Assembly (NCBI GenBank): GCA_024811115.1
Contig: JAKOGH010000690.1
Span: 186,001-250,000, forward strand
Length of the DNA: 64,000 nt
Direction: 5' to 3'
DNA from: Terana coerulea
Lineage: Eukaryota > Basidiomycota > Agaricomycetes > Polyporales > Phanerochaetaceae
In this document: in pieces, positions 11,655 to 22,498 of the stretch
Layout: every line of letters begins with the position of its first letter
Numbering within the stretch: the first letter of the stretch is position 1
Notes under the pieces: generated by a model
Database searches by the model: none
What the model was told of the DNA's origin: nothing
What the model saw: the letters and a program-made list of their open reading frames with translations, nothing else
Position numbers and translations under genes: made by a program

Positions 11655-13482
11655 TTACGAGCACAAAAACGGCGTAGATTGGCTGGGGTAGCCCCAGAAG
11701 GCTATAGCAATCAACATGTACACCACCACGAGAGCGGCACCGTTCATCCAGTGGGACCGACCATCCTCCACAGTGGATTTTACAACCAAGACGGACAAAA
11801 ACAGGCACTGCAGGAAGCAAGGTTAGAGCAAGATAACAGAGCACGAGCGCAAAACGCACTATGGTCTCGAGAGGGTCGAAGACGAGGGACAAAGGCTTGC
11901 CAAGACCCCAAGCGACAAGCACCAGAACCGGGATCACGAACAGAGCTATTTGTACGGAGCTTCCAACAGCAACGGCAATTGCTGTACACAGCCTTGAATT
12001 AGAAAATACTCGGATTGCGTCTAAGAACTGAATACACATACCTAAGTCGAATTTGCCTTTGCGGCAACTACGACCGCGGTAGCGTGCTCCGCGGCATTTG
12101 AGACGATGGGAATGACAATCAGCGTGAGCCACTCCTTGGATACGTCCGAGCCCTCCACGATTCCGTCCAGCGCCGCGACAAGGTGCTCCGCCATGAAATA
12201 GGCGAGCAGCGTCGAGGTAGCTAACACAACGATCGCAGTGGGCACGTTGAGCCTGGCCTTCTCAGCGTAGCGCCTGGATCCGACAGGAGTCGTGACCGGT
12301 AAAATAAGCAACCCCTTCTCTGGTGGTTCTGGTGTATGTGCCGACGAATATTGGAAGTCCTGCCCCTCATCGTGGGCAGTAGTGAACAGATCCTTTGTGG
12401 GTGAAGAATTGGAAGGCGCCCTAGGGAGAAAGTCTCGATTCCTACCAGTAAAAGCTCATCGAAAAGACTTACAAATGCGGCATATCTAGTTTGGGCAATG
12501 TCAGTGGCGCGTATGTGGAAAGACAGACAGCGTTGACATACATGAGAATGAGCACGATCGCACTCGCCCGGCTCAAGCTTAGAAGGTATCCGGCGTCCCC
12601 TTCCAAGCGGGCTTCTAGATATTGCGACTACGTGAAGCAGTGTCAACGAGATAGAACTTGGTTCAGGTTTCAAAGGGGTCACTTACGAAAACACCTGGTA
12701 CAAGGAGCGCAATGACTGCTACGTACATCAACGTCACATTGATTCGGACGGCAGGAGTCCTGAAGCACTGTCGATGGAAACGCCATCCGCCAACTAAGTT
12801 CTTCATGAGCCATGTTGCCGCAATTACACCAAAAGGATTATTGCTTGCACACCAATGAAGCTCATCCCGAGCACAAGCAGCAGATTGCTAAGCAGCCCGC
12901 CAAGCAGGGTGCTCTGCACAAGGGCAATATCACACTACCCGTCGTCAGTATTTGTTCGCAGCAACGCCTACAGCCAGGCAACTCACGTCCCGCAGCCCAA
13001 TAGCGGCGACGATCAGCTCGACGACGTTGCCGACGCTGGCGTTGACGAGCCCGCCCACGGCGTCGCTCGTCCTCAGGCTGATTTCCTCGGTCGCCAAGCC
13101 GAGCAGCGCCGCGAGCGGGACGATGGCGAGTGCGCTGAAGAGGAAGAGGACGACGTCCTGCTCGTGGGCGTCGTGGGTGTAGTACAGCGCGAACGACAGC
13201 GGGATGAAGATGAGGAGGATGTTGATCGGAGAGTACATCACGAGGGCGCGCAGGGAGGCCCTGTGGCTCGGAGATGTGGGCTCTGCGCTCAAATTCCTGC
13301 TTTGGTGTTGTCAGTATGAAGCGAGGGGCGTCAGACCAAGTAGCGTACCCGGCTTCAACATCCACAGGCTCAGGGCCACGCTGACCAGTCAAGTCGGTGG
13401 ACGCTCCGCTGCTAATGCTCGATGGGGGCTCGTCGGGCTCCTCAGCGTCCGGGCCTGCAAGGGCTCGACTGGGGTAAGACAT
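11655..13482 (-). CDS. VCX1: Vacuolar Ca2+/H+ exchanger (CAX/VCX1 family)
   Basis: This is a membrane antiporter that loads Ca2+ into the vacuole in exchange for protons. The start is the ATG at 13482 (MSYPSRALAG). Intron 1 splices VEAG to NLSAEPT. The first exchanger repeat has GLATEEIS and NASVGNVVELIVA; the second has VIPIVSNAAEHATAVVVA, with the conserved acidic residue in each. Several hydrophobic segments surround them. The last intron splices DPLETI to CLFLSVLVVKSTVEDGRS, and the protein ends WGYPSQSTPFLCS with the stop at 11655. Exons between 12300 and 12900 are short and their borders were only partly resolved. Confidence 0.9.
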
Positions 13483-13828
13483 GGCTTCCGCAATCGAGGT
13501 TGATGTTTGACGAGGTGTGCGTGCCCATTCAATAGTAACAACCACCAAGATAGCAGAAAGAAAAGGCAGCCGAGCGAGGTGGTCAGCTTATATATGCGCT
13601 GTGCACTGGGCGTTCTTGGTTTCTTGGACCTACTCGGCGAGCTTGGACTTATGCACCTTGGCAAGCACAGCCTCGCACCCAGGGCACAGAGACACGGCGG
13701 CATGACATAAGGGTCTAGTAGTACAATGCGGAGGATAGGGTGTCCGATAAACCAAGCTATTTGGAATGCAATGTCCTGAACAGATCTAAGTTACGACAGA
13801 AAGCTAAATTATTGAGATGCACTTCACA
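13483..13828. other. Short intergenic region, exchanger promoter
   Basis: This lies between the start of the Ca2+/H+ exchanger gene and the 3' end of the ISC1-type gene, both on the minus strand. A TATA-like tatatat run at about 13589-13595 sits roughly 110 bp upstream of the exchanger ATG. Nothing else is recognised. Confidence 0.4.
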
Positions 13829-15448
13829 TCACCTTGTCGATGACCTCCAGTACACGGCGCCGTCGCCACCGCCAGCTCGGTCGTCCAAACTCGCCCGATA
13901 AATTTCTAGCTCCTCGATGACGTTCGTCAGCGCGTTGACTTCCCATCGGCCGTACACGAAACCGATGTACAGCATCGTTGTCGCCAGCCACGCCAAGAAT
14001 ATCGTAAGGAGAATATAAATGGGGTTTATCCAAGACGACGGCAGCCATGCCGAGCTGATCACGAGCGTGAGCAGCAGGCCTATGCAGCCTGCGAAGACGG
14101 TCAAGTGGTATTGGGCACGGCGAGTAGCGTAGCGGTACCGCGCTGTGAGCGAGGCCAGCGTGGAGGTGATGCCGTCGACAGAAAGGGACGTCCTAGGGAT
14201 AGGATTGGGGTTTGACTGAGCCGGCAGTACGGCAGGCCGCGTAGTTGCTGTTGTCTGGTGCAGCGGGTCTTGGATGTCAGGCGAGGCTGTCATGTCCGCT
14301 GGCGCCGGGATGTACGTCTCGTCAGGATTGGTTACGTCCGCCCCCGGCAAGACAATCTCAAACGTCGTCTCGAGACCGAAATGGTCAGAGTACGAATGGC
14401 CTGTTCCCGGCACGTCCTCAGTAAGCAGCACCTTCGTGTCGACACAGCGCAGCTGCGGTGTGCGGCTCGTGGCCGGCGGGCTGCTCGGCCCCCTGTAGAA
14501 CACATAGTCCAGCCTCTTGCCTTGGAATTTGCGCGCATAGTTCTCGAGCGGCTTCCCGGCCGAGTACGAGTTGAGCGGCGAGTCCGCCGTGACGCCGTAC
14601 AGGTGGATCGCGTCGGCGGGCGACGGCGGCGCGCCGCCGGCTGGGGGCGGGACGTGCGCGTGCGTGTCCGCCCACGCGTCGTGCAGGAGCGCGTGCTCGC
14701 GGATGATCTTCATCGGTGGCGCCGTCGGCACGCTGTTGAAGTCGCCCGCGGCGAGGACGTACCGCCCGACCTCGGCCGCTTGGCGCGCGAGCTTCGCGAA
14801 CTCCCAGGCGTTCACGAGACGGTGCGCCTTGAAGTGCTCTTCGCCTTCGTCGCCGCCCATGGCAAAGAGCTAAGCGACGGATGAGCGACTGGCACGGTGT
14901 TGCGAATGGCTGTCACTCACATGGGTGTTGAAGACCTGGGTCTGGCCGAGGATGGGATGCGCAATGAGGACGCTGGCGGCGGCTTTGCCGACGAACCAGT
15001 CGCCGGCCAAGACGTCTATTGGCGAGCCGTTCAGCGAGTAAGGGTGGATCGTGGCCGCGAGGATAGGGAAAGCGGGAGAGAATCACGAGTCCCGCCCCGA
15101 GTGCACCGCTGTAGCGCAGCTCTTCAACCGTCCGCACTTATGGGAGACCAGAGTGTAAGCACGCACCTGTAGAAGAACTTTGAGTACGGGAGCCGTTTGG
15201 CGACGACCTCTCGCACATGTTCGTAGTCCGCGAACACCCACAGCTCCTGCAGCGTCACGATGTCATGGTCCGCGTCCGCGAGCACCTTCGCTATGGCCTC
15301 CACGCGCGCCCGCCGCTGCTTCGCGACATATTTCAGGCCCCTGGGCAAACCAGATGTTGAGTACGTGCTTGCACTAGCGGCACCGCGCAACGAACCAGCA
15401 GTTCAGCGTGAAGATGCGAAGGCGGTCGTCCGACGGTTCTTCTGCCAT
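13829..15448 (-). CDS. ISC1: Inositol phosphosphingolipid phospholipase C (neutral sphingomyelinase family)
   Basis: Enzymes of this family hydrolyse inositol-phosphosphingolipids to ceramide. The start is the ATG at 15448 (MAEEPSDDRLRIFTLNCW), the first metal-site motif of the DNase-I-like fold. It is followed by TLQELWVFADYEHV, GDWFVGKA, FNTHLFAM, AAGDFNSVPTAPP and SDHFGLE, the usual catalytic series. Two hydrophobic segments at the C-terminus (near 14110-13930) match the membrane anchor of Isc1 proteins. An extra base is likely at 15066-15068, where SRFP must shift frame to continue ILAATIHPYSLNG. It lies head-to-tail with the methyltransferase gene. Confidence 0.92.
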
Positions 15449-15576
15449 GGCTGTGGAAAGCAAGGTCGTAGCGCTCACCCTGGCCTGCTCGCGACCACCA
15501 TGGACAAGCAAACTCATGCTTGCTTCATGCCTTTCATGTTCTGCTGTCTGGTCACCTATGTATGCCATCTTTCCGA

Positions 15577-16412
15577 TTACTTCACGGCAATGACTGCGTC
15601 CGTGCGCAACAAGATGTACAAGTAATAACAGACGTCTGGCGTATGGACGACACCATGTCCCTCCGCCTTGCCCTCCGGTGCCTTCACTCCCGTGATATCC
15701 TCTAGTCTCCAAAACAAGCCCACGTCCAATGGGTTCTGTGTCGCTGGCCTTGGATGAAAGGAATGGGAAGCGGTCGCTCGAGTACGACAACACTGCCCAT
15801 AGCTCCTCCTGGCTGGACGAGCGAGGCGAGATGCAGCGCGAGGACTTGGAGGGGGTGCATCGTGAAGGTCGTGAGTGAGGACTGCGACAGGGCTGTGGAA
15901 ATGAAGGGATGTGCATCCTTTGGTGAGCTGCTCAGCCTCTGCATGTCGAACACGATGTCCTCGCCGCACGAGATGGCATCCGACGTGCTCTTGTCTACCA
16001 CATAGCCAAACGCGTCGCCATCGTCGTACTGCACCTTCTCCCTCAACCTCAGAACGTCATCCCACCGTAGCAAGTCCACACGCTCCCATGCCACCTCTCC
16101 ATCTGCCGTCCCGCTTTGCAGACCCCGCTCGACCGCCCGCTGCGCGAAGTCCGTGTTCACAACAACAGGTCTGGCGAACGCTCCTGGGTGTATCTTGTGG
16201 TACTCCTCCAACATGGCATCGGAAAGCGTGGATGTTCCTGCTCCAATGTGTAGCACCAGCGGCGGCCGTGCGTGTGTCCGAAAGTGTCTCTCCAGGTGAG
16301 GCCGCAGAAAAGGAATGATTGCGTCTCGACCGTCCCCGAGCCATTCAAAGTGCGTCTCCTTTGTGAAGCGGTTGTCCCAAAAGGCTTCAGAGTGGTAATC
16401 TGGTGGAGACAT
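15577..16412 (-). CDS. Class-I SAM methyltransferase, eEF1A-lysine-methyltransferase-like
   Basis: The N-terminus SEAFWDNRFTKETHFEWLGD is typical of the METTL12/EEF1AKMT4-like group. Motif I is VLHIGAGTSTLSDAM, and VVDKSTSDAI is the acidic motif IV region. The C-terminal part is spread over three frames: LHLASLVQPGG, then LWAVLSYSSDRFPFL, then WRLEDITGVKAP to the stop at 15577. One-base errors near 15803 and 15730 explain both switches. The substrate cannot be told from sequence; protein lysine methylation is the family-based guess. Confidence 0.75.
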
Positions 16413-16637
16413 GTCGAGGTGCTGGGTTGCAGCCTGAGGCTCTACGATGATTGTGTCAAGGCAAGTGTTGAATTTTTGAATTCATTCCCGAGCCTCGACA
16501 CACGCGCCGAGCTCGGTCGCCTCCCTCACAGATGTGCACAAATGACGCAATATGCAATTCACCCCCACGATAGCGTAGAGGTGCACTAAATTATAGAGGG
16601 ACATTATACAGCAGTACTCATTATGTACGTAATATGC

Positions 16638-17794
16638 TCAAGGCAAGAGCCTGACTTCACGCTCAGAGCTGGCTGTGCGCTCATAGTACCAAATGCCGGC
16701 AGTACTCGAGCACGTCGACTTCGTCGTAGTGTCAATCGTCTTGAAATGACCAAATTGCTCCTATTCAAGGAATTGTCTCAGCAACCGTTCTACACTAGCG
16801 ATTCTCTGAGAGCTCACCGTGCCGAAGACGTGCTGGAAGTACCAGACTTCGTCCAGAACAGTGCCGTTGTTGGTGCACCCCAGGAACGGGAGAGCACCAA
16901 CCTGCGACTTCAGAGCATTCTGGATTTGACTCAAGGGATACGTCGTCTTGTTGGATGGGACGATCCCGAACCTGCACACTGCTGTGAATACGAGTACACA
17001 TGGACTACGCACGCAAGTACTCACGTCGCCAGCATGTCAAACGTCGGATATTGCTTGTAGGCGCGAATCGCGGCCTGGAAGAAATCGACGACGTCCTGGT
17101 TCTTCTTGTAGCCGGGTCCGTAGCACGCGACGTCAAAGGTCGACGTGCATGTGGCGTGCTTGGAGAACTCGTGGGCCCAGAAGTCATCGTTCGGCGCACC
17201 CTGGTTAATCCAGTACTTGTTCACTAGGAGACACACGCCTCAGCATTCGGCGTCACTGCATGTATGTTGATAAACGCACTGAAGTCCAGGAGGTCCACGC
17301 GGGCGAACTCCGCGACGAACGTCGCGACGGAGGGACCTGTGTACGGAGGGATCACCGTGCCGTTTGGTAGTTTCGCCGGGGAGGGCGAAGGGTCGAACTG
17401 GCGGGAAAAGTCGCAGTATTGGCCGAAGGAACCATCGCAGTTGTCTGGCCAGAGACCGTGGAGCGTCCAGCTATTCTTAGGGAGAAGCTGGCCCTGCTTC
17501 TCCAGTCCCGTGTATGTGTCCCAGAACTGCGTGGAGAGGACTGGGAGACAGCGTGTTAGAAACGTTTGTGACAGTTTAGGCAGAGGGATCCCACATACCG
17601 AGACCGCCGGGCGTGGGCGAGCAGCAGGTGTTCTCGATGACCGTCGTGTTCTCGCACGAGTAGAACTGCGGCTGGTCGGCGCAGCTCGCGAGGCTCGGGA
17701 AGGTATTGGGCACCTGGAAGAGGCCGCTGAGGGTCGACGCAAGCGTCGGCACTGCCAAGACGGCGACGAGGCCTGCGAGTTTTTGGAAGGACAT
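16638..17794 (-). CDS. Secreted ribonuclease T2
   Basis: This acid endoribonuclease cleaves RNA through a 2',3'-cyclic phosphate and is usually secreted or vacuolar. The start at 17794 (MSFQKLAGLVAVLAVPTLAS) is a clear signal peptide. Both catalytic boxes are intact: CAS I SWTLHGLWPDNC and CAS II FWAHEFSKHATC. Paired cysteines follow the family pattern. Introns splice PGGL-VLSTQF, LLDF-MNKYW and HVFGT-TIDTT, and the last exon ends IWYYERTASSEREVRLLP at 16638. Six exons join without a frame break. A TATA-like box lies about 75 bp upstream. Confidence 0.93.
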
Positions 17795-17865
17795 GCTCGA
17801 TGCTGCCGGTGGGTGGGGGACCTGAGACGACGTCTGGCCTGCCGCGACGAGCACAAGCCTCTGTC

Positions 17866-17872
17866 TTATATG
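17866..17872 (-). promoter_or_regulatory. TATA-like box of the RNase T2 gene
   Basis: catataag on the minus strand lies about 75 bp upstream of the RNase T2 ATG at 17794, a spacing that allows a short 5' leader. Confidence 0.5.
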
Positions 17873-18237
17873 GCCGGCATGGCTGGGGCCGCGGCGAACG
17901 TGCTATCGTCGGCAAAACGTCCAGGGCTGCGCCACGGACAGCGTGGCACGCCGAGCACGGGAGGTGTCTGGTCAAATGGACGGACGAGCGGTGCCAGGTC
18001 TGCCACAGGTGAGCGCATGGACCAGCCGTCGGCGGGCGGTACGTACCTGACAGGCAGCGTGGTCGTGGCCGATATCGTTCTGAGCAACGTTGGCTTGTCT
18101 GATGCCATGTCTGCTCTTGGAATCTTTCCACCACCTCCGTTCACGCCGACAGCGCATCCGACACTTCAAACTGGAATTGTATTTGTACAAAGCCTATAAC
18201 ATATCGTGAAAGCGACTTGGGACGAGTTCTGGACCGA
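17873..18237. other. Intergenic region upstream of RNase T2
   Basis: This holds the RNase T2 promoter and the 3' end region of the first EthD-like gene. A minus-strand frame of about 90 codons (17866-18144) has no recognisable motif and is treated as chance. Confidence 0.4.
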
Positions 18238-18939
18238 CTACTTCTTCTCCCAGTGCTTGTAGTACGTGAAGACCCGCTGACTCCTCTTCACCACCACCTT
18301 GTCAAACTCTGCCTTCAGCGGCGTCTCCCAAGACTTCCGCACCTCCTCGCTCGCAATCGTATCCAACGACTCCAGCTCGTGAACCGACAGGAACCGCTCG
18401 GGCGCGGGCTCGCCTTCCTTCACCTCCGTCCCGATGCGCTGCCAGTCCTTCAGCACGTATCGCCTGCTCCGCACCCACCCCTCGAGCTGGGAAAGCATGG
18501 GCATGTGTTCGTCGTCATACCACCTGTTGAGGGCGTCCTCGCCGCCGGGCTGCACGTCGTAAGCGACGAACACGGTGAAGCGCGCCGGCTTGTTCTCGTT
18601 GAACAGCGCGGACGGCGCCGGCCGCGGCCCGCCCCACAGCTCGTACGTCCGCCTGTCCAGCACCCCGAGCTGCTTCAGGATCCCCTTCTCCCGCTCGCTG
18701 CGGGTCTCCGCGAGCGTCGTGTACGGCGCCGTCTGGGTGTCCGCGAAGGATGTGAGGTCGTAGGCCGCGGCCCAGGCGGGCTTGGCGTTGTCGGCGGCCT
18801 TCAGGCGCTGCCAGCTGTGGAACGCAGGGATCTCGACGCGGAGGGGGACGTGTTCGTTGTCGTACCAGTCCGTGAATTCTGCCTCAGAGACCCCTGGGCC
18901 GGGGTCAGACAGAACGAAGAGGTAGCCTTGAGATGCCAT
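18238..18939 (-). CDS. EthD-like double dimeric alpha/beta-barrel protein, copy 1
   Basis: This is an intact, intronless 233-residue frame. It contains two related ferredoxin-like halves. The first has GYLFVLSDPGPGVSEAEFTDWYDNEH (read across two segments) and the second RFTVFVAYDVQPG followed by RWYDDEHMPML. The shared W-Y-D-x-E-H core is the EthD/stress-barrel signature. The C-terminus YYKHWEKK is shared with the neighbouring copy. EthD proteins occur with small-molecule degradation enzymes, but the activity here is unknown. A strong TATA box upstream suggests inducible expression. Confidence 0.85.
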   Translation of the reverse strand: MASQGYLFVLSDPGPGVSEAEFTDWYDNEHVPLRVEIPAFHSWQRLKAADNAKPAWAAAYDLTSFADTQTAPYTTLAETRSEREKGILKQLGVLDRRTYELWGGPRPAPSALFNENKPARFTVFVAYDVQPGGEDALNRWYDDEHMPMLSQLEGWVRSRRYVLKDWQRIGTEVKEGEPAPERFLSVHELESLDTIASEEVRKSWETPLKAEFDKVVVKRSQRVFTYYKHWEKK

Positions 18940-19002
18940 GGTGGTGTGAGTGTGCAGTGGTGTGCGTATTGTCGCTGAATGATCCAGGACTCTCGAAGGG
19001 AT

Positions 19003-19010
19003 CTTATATG
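19003..19010 (-). promoter_or_regulatory. TATA-like box of EthD-like copy 1
   Basis: catataag on the minus strand lies about 65 bp upstream of the ATG at 18939. Confidence 0.5.
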
Positions 19011-19488
19011 CTTTTGAGCGATAGGATCATCCAACATCGAATCCCCTGTGATATCGTTCGTCCATGGGAATCGGCTGGACCAATGTAATATGGGTTGGTA
19101 ATCATGTCCCCGGTGTGCAACGATGGCGTAATGCGGAGGGTACAGTTCTCCGGATGGGTTACCTCGGCAAGCGTGGAGGAGGGAGCTAGCTGCCCGTCGC
19201 CGTCGCCCGGTTGTCACGCATTTGCATACAGATCTCGCAAGAATACAGGACTGCACCAGAATAATCAAGCGATGGAAAGATGAAAAAGGACGTGGCAGGA
19301 GGTCTGCTTGGAGAGAAGCGTTGAGTGTCGCGGGTGAAGTGTTGGCGAGATTGTGGCGTCCCGCCGCTTCCCAAAAAAGGCAGGCGTCGGCGGTGGTTGA
19401 AACATTTATGTGCTGCGATACTTTCGTCACTACCTGGTCACTACCTCAAACTTTGGCCAAGTGGATGATTGTTCTAATTCAACATGCG
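19011..19488. other. Intergenic region between the two EthD-like genes
   Basis: This region separates the tandem copies. It holds the upstream region of copy 1 and the 3' flank of copy 2. Frames here are short and unconserved; no gene is supported. Confidence 0.45.
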
Positions 19489-20181
19489 TCACTTCTTCTT
19501 CCAATGCTTGTAGTACTCAAACAGCCGCATATCGATCCTCTCAATAACCTTCACCGTCTCCGCCTTCCACTCCGTGTCCCACTTCTTTGCTCCTCCTCGC
19601 TGCTCACCCCATCCAACGACGCGTACTCGTGCACGTTGAGGTACTTCGGCGGCGGCCCGCCGCCCTCCCCCGCGATCCTGCCCCAGTCCTTCAGCACGAA
19701 CCGGCGGCTGCGGACCCACCCCGGGATCCGCGACAACATCGGGATATGCTCCTCGTCGTACCACCGGTTGTACAGCGCGTCGCCGCCCGGCTTCACGTCG
19801 ACGCACATGAACTCGACGTAGCGCGCCGGCTGCTTCGGGTCGTACAGCGCGGACGGCGGCGGGAGCGCGCTGTCCAGGAGCTCGTACGTGCGCTTTTCGA
19901 GCGCCGCGACACTCGCGTGGATGCGCCGCTCGCGCGCGCTGCGGTTCGCGAGGAGGGCGGCGTACGCGGGTTCAGCGAGCGCGTCGCACGACGCCAGATC
20001 GTACGTGTTCGCCCAGCCGGGCGTCGCGCCGTGCAGCGCCTTCCAGCGGGTGAAGCTCTGGAAGGCGGGCAGGGCGAGCCGGGCGGCGATGTGCTCGTTC
20101 TCGTACCAGTCGTGGAACTCGTCCTCGGACACGTTGGGCCCGGGTTCGGAGAAGACTACGAGGTAGCCTGGGGCGCGACAT
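19489..20181 (-). CDS. EthD-like double-barrel protein, copy 2 (frame disrupted)
   Basis: This is a tandem paralogue of the 18238-18939 gene with the same plan: GYLVVFSEPGPNVSEDEFHDWYENEH in two segments, then FMCVDVKPGG, RWYDEEHIPML and GWVRSRRFVLKDWGRI. The ATG at 20181 (MSR...) is out of frame with the barrel, which needs removal of one base near 20170. A second break near 19595 (after VSSEEE) separates the frame from the conserved end KKWDTEWKAET to YYKHWKKK. It is either a damaged duplicate or, given the same errors in other genes, an intact gene with two assembly indels. Confidence 0.75.
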
Positions 20182-20227
20182 GGTGTGGATGTGGGTGAGA
20201 TGGCGAGCGCGTTCGCGCAGCGCAAGG

Positions 20228-20237
20228 TTATATATAT
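20228..20237 (-). promoter_or_regulatory. TATA box of EthD-like copy 2
   Basis: The run tatatatata lies about 50 bp upstream of the ATG at 20181, matching the TATA arrangement of copy 1. Confidence 0.5.
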
Positions 20238-20602
20238 CCGAGTGTCGAACTTTCTCATGTGCAGAGTCGAAGAACCGGTTTGTGTCAGCAGACCCAGCTG
20301 AGTGCCGAATTGACGGATCAAGGTAATCGTGGATGATATTACAGCGGGTTTACACGCAGCAATTGCATAAGTTGGCGAACGTGCAAAGTCCAGTACGGAG
20401 GAGGAGCAGTGATAGCGGCATAGCTGATCGCAGCAAAACATAGCAGACAGAGACAATCAGAGCAAGATAGCGTCGAAGAGCACTTGTAGAGCCGAGATAG
20501 CGCGAACAGAGGACAGTGCAAAGCAGGAATAAGCGAGAGCATAACGGAGCAGTCCGAGAGTCTTAGAGCGGTCCGAGAGCTGAGCAAAAGATCCTAGAGT
20601 CT
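20238..20602. other. Intergenic region between EthD-like copy 2 and DMC1
   Basis: This holds the copy-2 upstream region. It contains a direct repeat around gtccgagag (about 20550-20580) and one gacggatca half-site (20312-20320) that matches the arm of the palindromes near 58.9 and 59.6 kb. No gene is seen. Confidence 0.4.
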
Positions 20603-22498
20603 TCAAACATCGTTCCATCCGCCTTCATCGAGCTTATAGGATGCCTCGCTTTCAGGTCGATCGGGACTGTCCACAAGTTTCGCCACACGTTCTTCGGCAC
20701 GGCCTGGATTGAGGTGAGCATAGAACCAGTAGCGCGAAACCTTCGCCGCCACACCCCGTTGCAGACACGGCGGGTATTTCCTGTTAAAACCTACCTTTGC
20801 GCAGGAACATTCGAGTGGCTGAGGCATGAGAGAGAATGTGCCCGCCGATCGGCTTGAGGGCGCCGCCAGCCACGAACGTCATTGTTGCACCAGGGTCAGC
20901 TGCGCGTATGGGTGAGTAGACATACAACGGTGGTGATGTTGCCGGACGTACATTGCACTTGATTGGTCATCAGGATGGCAATCTATGGAAACAATGGTTA
21001 GCACACTGCCATATGACGGACATCACTCGTCTACGTTGTATTCCTCAGAGAGTTTGCTAAGCTTGGATAGCATCTGTAAAACCACGGTCAATTTGGATGT
21101 ATTCCATCCTCCGGCACGAGAGTTCGAACCTGCGCCAACTACAGAGCTCGCGTTAGAGTAGTATGACCAAAGCTAATCACAAATGCTTACTTTCTGTTGT
21201 CTCTCGCTAAGCTCTCCCCGCCCAGAGAAATCCGTTCGGAATAATGCCATGATACTGTCAACAATCTGGCAACCAAACACAGTGTGAATGGCAGATTTCA
21301 ACATGGCTTGACGATACACTTACCAGTAGCCTGAAATCCTTATCTTCGGCGAACCGCATTGAACACTCGTTTATGAGCTCCATCTATTCCCGATGAGTGA
21401 TACCAAAGGAAGGCGACAAACAGGAGGCGGTGTACCTGGTGCTCACTGTTGAACGCGCGGGCTGAGAAGGTAGACCGATGTCAAGAATTGATCTCATAGA
21501 CGGGCAAGCAGCTCACCATATAGAATATTTTCAAGAGCCATATCGCCGTTGACACCAAACCGATCCGCAATGGAGCGGATACGGTCAGGACGGAACGTCC
21601 CCTCAGTGTCGATATACGCGACCTGGTTAGGTATCAGAGAACGAGCAATATACGGTAAGCGCATATAGCTACCTTCCTGAGGCACCACCCATGTCAGGGA
21701 GGCAGCTGGGTCAGAACACTCATTGTATGCGCCATTTGCGTCTTTCCCGTTCGAAATTCGCCGTATACTGAGAGAGGGGTGAGGACTCGTGAGTATATGC
21801 GCATATAGGAAGCGGACCTTCGGTGATAGACTGCGACATGATACCTCCTGTGATGAAGCTGTGAACACGAAATATCAACAAATACATGGTGGAGAGCGTG
21901 CCTCCTAAAATTGTGTCGACATTCTTGCTTCCCGTGCTGATCAACAGCACTCGCTTTCGCTTCTCCTGGATCTCGAGACCCGTAGCGAACGAGGATCCCT
22001 GAATTTTGTGTGCTGCTTCCTAGGTGAACGAAATGTTGGAGTGAGTATATGCGCGCATATAACCACGTTTTCACGAGACTTACTTTGATCTTCTCCACTT
22101 TTGCCTCAGACATGCCCTACAGAAACGAATGAACGGCTCGTCATGATGCAATAAAAGGTATCCAGACACACCTTGATCTTCAGCATCTGTCTCCTAGTCG
22201 TCATAGTCACTCCAGACACGGTGTGAATAGCAGCAGACTTGAGCTTCAGGATATCTTGCACATTGATGCCCTGCACATCACGGACTCAACGACGCGTTCA
22301 AAACGCGTCGAATGAGTAGGCTCACGTGTGACTGCAGCTCATCAATACTGTCGAAGTATATCTGGGCAAATACAACGTTAAGATAACTCTTGGCTTGGGG
22401 TGTGCGAGGACCGCTAGACGCACCTCAGCATCCCCGTCGTCTCCCGGCGGAGTGGAAGGGCGAGATACAGGAGCCGTGGAAGCTGTCTGGCGAACCAT
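20603..22498 (-). CDS. DMC1: Meiotic recombinase Dmc1
   Basis: Dmc1 is the meiosis-specific RecA/Rad51-family strand-exchange ATPase. Exons 22424-22498, 22326-22361, 22172-22270, 22084-22116 and 21902-22019 join cleanly ([20 protein letters not shown], then the helix-hairpin-helix region). Walker A is [29 protein letters not shown], the Dmc1-type [17 protein letters not shown] (Rad51 has DSATALYR) and [12 protein letters not shown] follow. The protein ends EGGWNDV at 20603. A 9-nt microexon (21130-21138) supplies LAQ, and the intron 21848-21901 is best read as GC-AG. An extra base at 21697-21699 puts a false stop after QLPP, and a compensating base seems missing near 21676. Confidence 0.95.

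Noticed and set aside
17866..18144. A 90-codon minus-strand frame upstream of RNase T2
   Set aside because: It sits in the RNase T2 promoter, includes the TATA region and has no family signature.
21115..21140. A second ggttcgaac B-box-like word (minus strand)
   Set aside because: It lies at a DMC1 intron border directly after the 9-nt microexon; no tRNA cloverleaf can be formed.
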